Below are positions 1 to 5,531 of a stretch of 6,453 nucleotides of DNA, in pieces. The notes under the pieces were generated by a model that did no database searches, had not been told where the DNA came from, and was given only the letters and a program-made list of their open reading frames with translations. Both the position numbers and the translations under genes were made by a program. How positions within the stretch are numbered: the stretch's first letter is position 1; each line of letters opens with the position of its first letter. This DNA comes from an uncultured Collinsella sp. (GTDB taxonomy: Bacteria > Actinomycetota > Coriobacteriia > Coriobacteriales > Coriobacteriaceae): the NCBI GenBank assembly GCA_900549455.1, contig UROM01000103.1, positions 1 through 6,453 of the forward strand, in the 5' to 3' direction.

Positions 1-43
1 TGCTCAGGAGTCTCGTGGGCTCGGAGATGTGTATAAGAGACAG
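1..43. other. Illumina Nextera adapter with i7 index (assembly contamination)
   Basis: Bases 10-43 match, from memory, the 34-nt Nextera transposase read-2 adapter, beginning GTCTCGTGGGCTCGG and ending in the 19-bp Tn5 mosaic end AGATGTGTATAAGAGACAG at 25-43. Bases 2-9 (GCTCAGGA) equal the primer-strand form of the Nextera N704 index (TCCTGAGC), and base 1 (T) fits the last base of the P7 primer segment. Order and spacing are exactly those of a library molecule, so this is untrimmed read sequence at a contig end, not a genomic Tn5 end. Plus-strand translation gives VGSEMCIRDS and minus-strand translation gives VSYTHLRAHET, both typical adapter-derived peptides. Real DNA starts at about 44. 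Confidence 0.97.
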
Positions 44-743
44 CAAGCTGGCCAAGCAGCAGGTAAGTGCCCAGACCGCCGGCAATCGCAATGCCGTAGA
101 CCACCGTCTTTTGCGCCTTGGGCAGCTTGATGGTGATCTCGTCGGACGTGGACTCATCGTCGGTGTCTTCGCCCTGGCCGTCGGCGTTACCGGCAAGCGG
201 CGCCACAAAGCCAAAGACGGGCGCGGTGAAGAGCGCCGTCAGGGCAGCCTGGGTGCCCAGCGGCGTGAGCTCCCTAAACTCGGCGCCAAAGCGACGCATG
301 CGGTCGCCGACCCAGCTGCACAGACCAGCGATAACGCCGGTCAGGCCGGCCTCCGGTCCAATGCTTCCGCCAAACAGCAGCGGCAGCAATGCCGCGAGCG
401 AAAGCTTGCCCAGGTTGTCGTACGGATAGCGTCCGTCTTGCTTAACCTTAGCCATCACCTGGTTGAGGTCATCGGTCTTGGCGCCTGTCATCTTTTCGTA
501 CAGACCGATTAACAGGCCGCCCAGCAGGCAGACAAAAAACGGGTACGGCAAAAAGCCAAACGGGCCGCTGGCAAGCTCGGGCGAAGAGACGCCCAGCGCG
601 TGCGGAATCTCGGTCCATAGATAGTCGATACCGTGCTCCATCGCAAAAAAGAACAGCCAGACCGCGGCACCTGCGAACGCACCGGTCACGGCAACGCTAA
701 CTAAAAACAGCGCGCGGTTTGTGGGTTTGGCAAGGTTGTCCAT
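44..743 (-). CDS. ClC-family chloride channel/transporter, 3' end lost at the contig edge
   Basis: This is an integral membrane protein of the voltage-gated chloride channel (ClC) family, which moves chloride, sometimes in exchange for protons, across the cytoplasmic membrane. It starts at ATG 743 (MDNLAKPTNR), with GGGAGGA at 748-754 four bases upstream. 233 genuine codons are present and no stop is reached before the adapter; residue 234 onward is adapter-encoded. ClC proteins usually have 400 or more residues, so about half is missing. Visible parts are a first membrane helix at about 10-35, another at about 67-83, the family signature GSIGPEAGL at 126-134 beginning the pore-lining region, and hydrophobic segments at about 163-184 and 213-232. 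A strongly acidic stretch (GEDTDDESTSDE, 191-202) forms a loop. At the place of the gating Glu in GREGP of classical ClC there is Ile128, as in the divergent GGxxGPEA group of bacterial homologues. It is the last gene of a minus-strand series. Family assignment is firm; ion selectivity is not known. Confidence 0.85.
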
Positions 744-782
744 CGGGTCCTCCCGCGGTCAAAGTCGACATAGATACGTTTT

Positions 783-788
783 ATTGTA
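783..788 (-). promoter_or_regulatory. Possible -10 box upstream of the ClC gene
   Basis: On the minus strand TACAAT (5 of 6 matches to TATAAT) lies about 40 bases upstream of the ClC start codon, inside the 125-base gap after the LOG gene. A matching -35 box is not clear: TTGGCT stands 20 bases further upstream, which is too far for a good sigma-70-type promoter. The gap has no convincing terminator, so the ClC gene may be read both from here and from upstream. This is a weak call. Confidence 0.25.
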
Positions 789-868
789 GAGCGAGCGTTG
801 CCCGAACGAGCCAACCATCCACGCCGCGAACGGCACCATTGGGAGCCATAGTGGGGCAGGCTCAAGAC

Positions 869-1402
869 TTATCCGTTGATAATCGAGGCAATCTCGCGCA
901 AATCGTCGGCAAAGTAGATGCCGTGCTGGCGCCGCGGGCTCGATAGGCCCTTATCAATCATGTGCTCGAGCAGCGCCTTGAGGTCGTTGTAGTAACCGTC
1001 CAGGTTATACAGGATGCATGGAGCACTCAGGTGCCCCAACGACACCGCGGACATGACCTCGGCAATCTCCTCGAGCGTGCCCGTCCCACCGGGAAAGGCG
1101 ATGAACGCATCGCCGAGCTCAATCATCTTGGCCTTGCGCTCCGCCATATCGCTCGTCACGATGAGGTCATCGATACCGTCATGTTGAAACTCGGCCTCGA
1201 TAAAAAAGCTCGGCTCAACACCCGTCACGTGTCCACCCGCCTCGAGTACGCTATCGGCGAGCGCACCCATCAGGCCCGATTTGGACCCGCCGTATACCAG
1301 CGCGTGCCCGTTGGCGCCAATCCAGTTGCCCAGCTCCTGCACCGCGGGCAGAAACGCCGGGTCATTGCCGACGCTGGCACCCAGATACACGGTGATATGC
1401 AT
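869..1402 (-). CDS. LOG family (TIGR00730) nucleoside 5'-monophosphate phosphoribohydrolase
   Basis: This is a soluble cytoplasmic Rossmann-like enzyme of the LOG ('lonely guy') family. Members cleave the N-glycosidic bond of nucleoside 5'-monophosphates, releasing the base and ribose 5-phosphate; in plants and some actinobacteria the substrate is a cytokinin nucleotide. The 177 residues match the usual length. Signatures are the N-terminal strand MHITVYLGAS, YGGSKSGLMG at 37-46 (nucleotide-phosphate loop), the conserved arginine in MAERK at 86-90, and the catalytic PGGTGTLEE at 104-112, whose Glu residues act in hydrolysis. The family's first loop is usually YGGG; here it is YGGS, a mild change. 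The start at 1402 has the purine-rich GGGGGA 7 bases upstream. It lies 35 bases behind the potassium channel gene on the same strand, so the two are probably co-transcribed. True substrate unknown; cytokinin production in a gut bacterium should not be assumed, and purine or pyrimidine nucleotide salvage is equally possible. Confidence 0.9.
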   Translation of the reverse strand: MHITVYLGASVGNDPAFLPAVQELGNWIGANGHALVYGGSKSGLMGALADSVLEAGGHVTGVEPSFFIEAEFQHDGIDDLIVTSDMAERKAKMIELGDAFIAFPGGTGTLEEIAEVMSAVSLGHLSAPCILYNLDGYYNDLKALLEHMIDKGLSSPRRQHGIYFADDLREIASIING

Positions 1403-1437
1403 ATTCAGTCCCCCTGTTATGGCGCGCGACGTTCGTC

Positions 1438-1863
1438 TTAGCGCTGGCGTCGACGATACTCGCGCACGCGACGCGAAAGATCGGCAAGCTCGTCGCGATC
1501 GAGCTCTTCCAAATGCTCCAGATCATCCATAAAGCGTGCCATGGTGTCCTTTTGACGCATCTTGATAAGCGTATTGCAGTAGTTCACCGCCACGCCCGTG
1601 AGCATGGCGATGTAGAAGATGCTGATGACGCTCAGAATGACGGTAATGGCGCGGGCAACCGGTGTCTCGGCCGGAATGTCACCAAAGCCGATGGTCGAGA
1701 CCGTCTCAAAGCTAAACCACAGGCCATCGCCAAACGTGAGGGTCGTGGGCTCGGACAGCCAAACGGCCGTCGAGCACAGCAGATAGAAGATAAGAAACAG
1801 GCCCGTGATGCGCGCAAAGCCAGCCTGGCGCAACACGTCGGCAAGCGTCCTCAACTTGTTCAT
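1438..1863 (-). CDS. Two-transmembrane potassium channel (Ion_trans_2 / KcsA-like)
   Basis: This is a small pore-only ion channel of the Ion_trans_2 (PF07885) type, expected to assemble as a tetramer in the cytoplasmic membrane. The start is ATG 1863 (MNKLRTLADV), chosen because AAGGGG lies 5 bases upstream and the protein then begins as an ordinary channel; the frame stays open further upstream but runs into the intergenic repeat. The 141 residues comprise a short amphipathic N-terminus, TM1 at about 19-37, a pore helix at about 46-56 (WFSFETVS), the K+ selectivity filter TIGFGD at 57-62, TM2 at about 71-96, and a charged C-terminal helix at 101-141 rich in Lys, Arg, Asp and Glu that may form a cytoplasmic bundle. 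There is no voltage-sensor or RCK/TrkA regulatory domain, so gating (pH, lipid or membrane tension) cannot be read from sequence. It is the first gene of the minus-strand series and diverges from the kinase gene. Confidence 0.9.
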   Translation of the reverse strand: MNKLRTLADVLRQAGFARITGLFLIFYLLCSTAVWLSEPTTLTFGDGLWFSFETVSTIGFGDIPAETPVARAITVILSVISIFYIAMLTGVAVNYCNTLIKMRQKDTMARFMDDLEHLEELDRDELADLSRRVREYRRRQR

Positions 1864-1925
1864 CGCGACCCCTTTTCCCAGACGCCCAATCACGTTCGCT
1901 CGGTATTGTCCCACGCCTCCCCCGC

Positions 1926-2018
1926 AAACGAAACTAGTCATTGGGGACGTTCTTAAATGACTAGTCAAACAAGAACGTCCCCAATGACTAGTTTCGTTTA
2001 AGAACGTCCCCAATGACT
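1926..2018. repeat. 29-bp perfect inverted repeat plus a third partial direct copy
   Basis: The left arm at 1926-1954 (begins AAACGAAACTAGTC, ends GGACGTTCTT) and the right arm at 1971-1999 are exact reverse complements over 29 bases, with a 16-base spacer. The spacer contains the 10-bp palindrome TGACTAGTCA (1958-1967). A further copy of the inner 19 bases of the right arm (AAGAACGTCCCCAATGACT) follows directly at 2000-2018. Shorter overlapping hairpins also exist: ACTAGTCATT (1933-1942) pairs with AATGACTAGT (1956-1965), and ACTAGTCA (1960-1967) with TGACTAGT (1985-1992). The element lies wholly between divergent genes and encodes nothing. It resembles clustered REP/MITE-type intergenic repeats, but its family cannot be named from one locus. 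Confidence 0.92.
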
Positions 2019-2061
2019 GCCGGGCGGGAGCGTTTAGCGGTGCAGCTGCCGACTGGGCAGG

Positions 2062-2089
2062 TTGAGCTGGTATCCTTATGCGGTAATGT
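2062..2089 (+). promoter_or_regulatory. Possible promoter of the hybrid kinase gene
   Basis: TTGAGC at 2062-2067 resembles a -35 box, and TAATGT at 2084-2089, after a 16-base spacer, is a poor -10 box (3 of 6). Transcription would then begin only about 7-10 bases before the start codon at 2105, giving an almost leaderless message. A small stem, CTGCC (2046-2050) with GGCAG (2056-2060), sits just upstream and could be part of an operator. The rest of 2019-2104 shows nothing else I can support. Confidence 0.2.
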
Positions 2090-2104
2090 CTCGATTCGTT
2101 AGGA

Positions 2105-4915
2105 ATGCATGCGAGAGCTGCCACTGTCCTTCGTTCAGTTATATATCGCGCTCTGGCCATTGTGCTTGCCGCGCTTGCCGTACTAAGTTCTATCGCGCCT
2201 GTCCAGGCTTTTGCCGATGACTCTAGCCAGCAAGTCAAAACGGTCCGCGTCGGCTGGCTCGTCAACAACGAGGGCTTCCAGAACGGCAGCCCCGGCGAGC
2301 GTCTCTCGGGATGGGGTTACGAGTACCTCCAGACCCTGTCGTACTACACGCCCGGCTGGCGGTACGAATACGTCTCCGGCACCTTCACCGAGCTTATGGA
2401 CATGCTCGAGACGGGCGAAATCGACCTCATGCCCAACATCTCCTATTCCGAGGAACGCGCCCAAAAGCTGCTCTTTTCCTCGAACCCCGAGGGCACCGAG
2501 CGCTACTACATCTACGCCAAGCCCGATCGCGACGACCTGACCAAGGGTGACCCCCAAGCGCTCCAAGGCCTTACCATCGGCTACAACCCCGACGTTATGC
2601 AAACCTTCGTTGGCCAGCAGTGGCTCGCCAACGAAGGCATTACCTGCACATACAGGGAGTATGACGGGGGATCCATGCTCTTTGACGCACTCGCAAACGA
2701 CGAAGTCGATGCCGTCATCATGAACGACACCATTTCGTCGCCCGATGCCTCCCCCATGTTCTACGTTGGCTCGAGTGATTACTATTTTGCCGTCCCCAAA
2801 AGCCGCCCCGACCTGATGGACGACATCAATGCCGCCATGTCGGCAATCGCCCGCGTCAACCCACGCTATATCGACGAAGTCAAATCTAACTACTCGGCCC
2901 AAAACAGCGGTTCATCATCGCTCAACGGCCCCGAACGTTCCTGGCTCAAAGCAAATGACAACACAATCACGCTTGGCTACATTACGGGCAAACTCCCCTA
3001 CTGCAACGAAGACGAAGACGGCAAAATGGAAGGCTCGCTCGCATCGCTTGCGACGACGTTGCACGATAAATTTGGCATTACGGTCAAAACCGTCGCCTTT
3101 GATAGCTACAAGATGATGTCAAAGGCCCTGTCAAAGGGAAGCATCGACGCTGCGCTGCCGGTATACCGAGATTACTGGTTTGCCGAGCAATCTGGCGTTG
3201 TGCAGTCGGTATCGTTGGGAACCGTGTCCCTCACCGCCATCCACACCGGCGGCAACCTGAACAAAGACCTTCAGAACATCGCCTGCACCAAATCATCGTT
3301 TATCAACCAAAATGTACTTGAAAGTCTGTTCCCCACAGCGACCGTGACCGAATACCAATCCGCCGATGAAGCGTTCGACGCCCTCAGGAAGGGAACGGCA
3401 CACTGCATCGTCGCTCCCAGTTCACGTGTAAAAACCATCGGCGACCGTTATGATCTCGAAGGCTACGAGACGACCGAGCTCCCTGACACCTGTGAGCTCT
3501 CGTGCTGGATTTCGCGCGGAAAACCCGAGCTGTTGGGAATCATCAACAAGGGCATCATCAATGCCGGAGAATCGCTCTCCGCAAGCAATTACTCCTCCAC
3601 GTCGTACACGGCCCAGGAATCCAACACGCTTCAATTCCTTTATCGCAACCGTGCCGCCGTTGCAGCTGCCCTCATCGGTATGTTGTCGGTCGGCATCGTC
3701 CTGCTCATCTGGGCACTCGTGCACGCTCGAACCGAGCGCAAAAAAGCCGATGCCGCCAACGCCGCTAAGACGGCATTCCTCACGCGCATGAGCCACGACA
3801 TCCGTACACCGCTCAACGGTATCCTGGGCCTTATCGAGATCGAGGAATTGAAGGAAGGCGATATCCAGGTCGCCCGCGAAAGCCGTGCCAAGGCGCGCGT
3901 TGCCGCCAATCACCTGCTCTCGCTGATCAACGACATCCTCGAGATGGGCAAAATCGAAGACCGCAAGCTAACACTGGAGCATACGCCTTTTAACCTCAAA
4001 GAGCTCTGTGACGATACACTGGTGCTGTGCAAGCTCCGCGCGTCCAGTAACGGCATCACCATGCAGGACAATAGTCTGCCGTACGCCGCGGGGCCATACA
4101 TGATCGGCAGTCCCACCCATATCCGACAGATCATGATCAACCTGTTAGACAACAGCATTAAGTACAACAAGCACGGCGGCTCCGTCACCTTTAGCTCAAA
4201 GACCAAGCCACTCGATAACGGGCGCGCTCTCTTTTGCTTTAGCGTTTCGGATACCGGCATTGGTATGACTCCCAAGTTTTTAAAGCATATCTATGAGCCG
4301 TTTGCCCAAGAAGGTGACGATGCGCGCAGTAAGTTTCAAGGAACCGGCATGGGCATGCCAATCGTCAAGTCGCTTATTGAACTGATGGGCGGCACCATCG
4401 AAGTCACCAGTGAGCTCCATGTGGGCACCTCGTTCTACGTGGAGATTCCGCTCGATATCGACGAGAATCCCCAGGCGCGGGCGAATACGGTTGAGAGTGC
4501 GCCCGACTGCTCGCTCGCCGACATGAACGTGCTGCTCGCCGAAGACAACGAATTGAATGCCGAGATTGCCCAGGCGCTGCTAGAATCCGAGGGCATCGTG
4601 GTCACCCGCGCCGCCAACGGCAACGAAGTCGTCGATCTGTACCTGTCGCATCCCGCCGGCAGCTTCGATGCCATTTTGATGGACATCATGATGCCGGACA
4701 TGGACGGCTACGAGGCAACCCGCGTGATTCGTCTGAGCGAGAAGGTCGATGCAGCCGATATCCCCATCATCGCGCTCACCGCCAACGCCTTTGCCGAAGA
4801 CGCCAAGGCGGCACACGACGCCGGCATGAACGCCCATCTGTCCAAACCGCTCGACTTTAACAAGCTCAAAAACATACTCGCCCGCATCAAGAAAAACGGA
4901 TCCGTTTCGCTATAG
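2105..4915 (+). CDS. Hybrid sensor histidine kinase with two periplasmic substrate-binding domains and a receiver
   Basis: This is a BvgS-like membrane receptor kinase of 936 residues. In order: signal peptide at about 1-36 (hydrophobic core 16-30, then APVQAFA); first SBP_bac_3 Venus-flytrap domain at about 46-263, with GEIDLMP at 104-110 and SEERAQKLLFS at 115-125; second, more divergent SBP domain at about 285-500; membrane helix at about 515-539; short linker helix; HisKA with H-box MSHDIRTPLNG, phospho-acceptor His564; HATPase with N-box NLLDNS (679-684), DTGIG (716-720) and GTGMGM (746-751); receiver at about 807-930 with Asp814, phospho-acceptor Asp860 in LMDIMMPDMDG, Thr892 and Lys914. 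All catalytic residues are intact. There is no HAMP, PAS or Hpt domain, so onward phosphotransfer needs a partner not seen here. ATG 2105 is the only credible start that keeps the signal peptide; the frame is stopped just upstream (TAA 2084-2086), but AGGA directly abuts the ATG. The first domain keeps Arg118, which suggests an amino-acid-like ligand. Confidence 0.93.
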   Translation: MHARAATVLRSVIYRALAIVLAALAVLSSIAPVQAFADDSSQQVKTVRVGWLVNNEGFQNGSPGERLSGWGYEYLQTLSYYTPGWRYEYVSGTFTELMDMLETGEIDLMPNISYSEERAQKLLFSSNPEGTERYYIYAKPDRDDLTKGDPQALQGLTIGYNPDVMQTFVGQQWLANEGITCTYREYDGGSMLFDALANDEVDAVIMNDTISSPDASPMFYVGSSDYYFAVPKSRPDLMDDINAAMSAIARVNPRYIDEVKSNYSAQNSGSSSLNGPERSWLKANDNTITLGYITGKLPYCNEDEDGKMEGSLASLATTLHDKFGITVKTVAFDSYKMMSKALSKGSIDAALPVYRDYWFAEQSGVVQSVSLGTVSLTAIHTGGNLNKDLQNIACTKSSFINQNVLESLFPTATVTEYQSADEAFDALRKGTAHCIVAPSSRVKTIGDRYDLEGYETTELPDTCELSCWISRGKPELLGIINKGIINAGESLSASNYSSTSYTAQESNTLQFLYRNRAAVAAALIGMLSVGIVLLIWALVHARTERKKADAANAAKTAFLTRMSHDIRTPLNGILGLIEIEELKEGDIQVARESRAKARVAANHLLSLINDILEMGKIEDRKLTLEHTPFNLKELCDDTLVLCKLRASSNGITMQDNSLPYAAGPYMIGSPTHIRQIMINLLDNSIKYNKHGGSVTFSSKTKPLDNGRALFCFSVSDTGIGMTPKFLKHIYEPFAQEGDDARSKFQGTGMGMPIVKSLIELMGGTIEVTSELHVGTSFYVEIPLDIDENPQARANTVESAPDCSLADMNVLLAEDNELNAEIAQALLESEGIVVTRAANGNEVVDLYLSHPAGSFDAILMDIMMPDMDGYEATRVIRLSEKVDAADIPIIALTANAFAEDAKAAHDAGMNAHLSKPLDFNKLKNILARIKKNGSVSL

Positions 4916-4957
4916 TTTTTGCTCAACCACCACGCACGACCAGAAAGGAAGCCAACG

Positions 4958-5437
4958 ATGTTTAGGCCCTTACGTCGAAAGAAACGCGCCATCACCGACG
5001 AGGAAGCGCGCAAACTGCTCGCCACCTGCAAGCGCGGCGTCTTTGCCGTCAACGGCGACGATGGCTACCCGTACGCCATTCCCGTCAACTACTTCTTTGA
5101 CGCCGAGCACGACAAGATTTATTTCCATGGCGCCAAGGCCGGCCACAAGGTCGACGCACTCAAGCGCGATGACAAGGTCTGCTTTACCGTTTACGGCAAC
5201 GAGTGGTACCAGGACGGCGACTGGGCTCCCTACGTTATGAGCACCGTGGTCTTTGGCCGCTGTCGCCTGGCGAATGACACCCCCGCGTTTATCGAGGACA
5301 AAGTCCGCCAGCTCGCCCTTAAGTACTACCCTTCTGCCGAAGAAGTCGAAGAGGAAATCGCCAAAGACATCAAGGGCGTCCAGCTTTACGAGATTTCGAT
5401 TGAGCATCTTTGCGGTAAGCAGATTCAAGAAAAGTAA
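4958..5437 (+). CDS. NimA-like / pyridoxamine 5'-phosphate oxidase-like FMN-binding split-barrel protein
   Basis: This small cytoplasmic protein of 159 residues belongs to the PNPOx-like split-barrel superfamily, of the Pyridox_ox_2/NimA kind. Relatives bind FMN or a similar cofactor as dimers; some Nim proteins reduce 5-nitroimidazole drugs, but most members are uncharacterised. Visible features are an Arg/Lys-rich N-terminus (RPLRRKKRAIT), a first helix DEEARKLLATCKRG, the strand pair FAVNGDDGYPYAIPVNYFF at 29-47, FHGAKAGHKVDAL at 56-68 (His57 and His63 near the expected cofactor site), VCFTVYG at 74-80, STVVFGRCRL at 95-104, and a C-terminal helix followed by a Cys-containing tail. ATG 4958 is preferred over a TTG at 4919 because AAAGGAAG stands 6 bases before it and the family begins here. 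It follows the kinase gene by 42 bases, so co-transcription is plausible though not proven. Resistance to nitroimidazoles should not be assumed. Confidence 0.88.
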   Translation: MFRPLRRKKRAITDEEARKLLATCKRGVFAVNGDDGYPYAIPVNYFFDAEHDKIYFHGAKAGHKVDALKRDDKVCFTVYGNEWYQDGDWAPYVMSTVVFGRCRLANDTPAFIEDKVRQLALKYYPSAEEVEEEIAKDIKGVQLYEISIEHLCGKQIQEK

Positions 5438-5479
5438 GCCCCTCAGCAGGTCTGCGCCCAATTGCTACAGATGCTTTAC

Positions 5480-5521
5480 CATGTGGGGCCTTCTAGCCGA
5501 CTTGGCAGAAGACCCCGCATG
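5480..5521. terminator. Strong hairpin between convergent genes, probable bidirectional terminator
   Basis: CATGTGGGG (5480-5488) pairs with CCCCGCATG (5513-5521) through one T-G wobble. After a C/A mismatch, CTTCT (5490-5494) pairs with AGAAG (5507-5511), and within the loop GCC (5496-5498) pairs with GGC (5504-5506). The structure lies between the ends of the NimA-like gene (plus) and the aminotransferase gene (minus), where a shared terminator is expected. No U-tract follows on either strand, so it is not a textbook intrinsic terminator; it could also protect 3' ends of both messages. The rest of 5438-5531 has no gene. Confidence 0.5.
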
Positions 5522-5531
5522 CAGCGCACGC

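Noticed and set aside
25..43. A genomic Tn5/IS50-type end
   Set aside because: The mosaic end is joined to adapter tail and index in library order, which marks it as sequencing-library DNA.
15..512. Plus-strand ORF beginning in the adapter
   Set aside because: Its first residues are adapter-coded and the rest is antisense to the ClC gene, which has clear family motifs.
832..847. Small hairpin GGCACCATTGGGAGCC after the LOG gene
   Set aside because: Short, mismatched stem with no T run; not convincing as a terminator.
1864..1925. Promoter for the potassium channel gene
   Set aside because: A GACAAT-like -10 is present on the minus strand, but no acceptable -35 lies at the right distance, so no site is called.
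2086..2219. Possible small upstream ORF from ATG 2086 overlapping the kinase start
   Set aside because: No ribosome binding site and a cysteine-rich out-of-frame translation with no family character; read as a shadow of the kinase gene.
1864..2268. Upstream extension of the potassium channel frame to a start at 2268 (276 residues)
   Set aside because: The extension runs through the inverted repeat and over the kinase start, has no domain character, and a well-placed ribosome binding site supports the start at 1863.
4894..4920. Palindrome AAACGGATCCGTTT followed by five T residues at the end of the kinase gene
   Set aside because: The hairpin would have only a 5-bp AT-rich stem, lies inside the last codons and is 8 bases from the T run, so it is too weak to call a terminator.
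4919..4957. TTG start giving 13 extra residues to the NimA-like protein
   Set aside because: No ribosome binding site precedes it, and the AAAGGAAG site lies inside this stretch, well spaced for ATG 4958.
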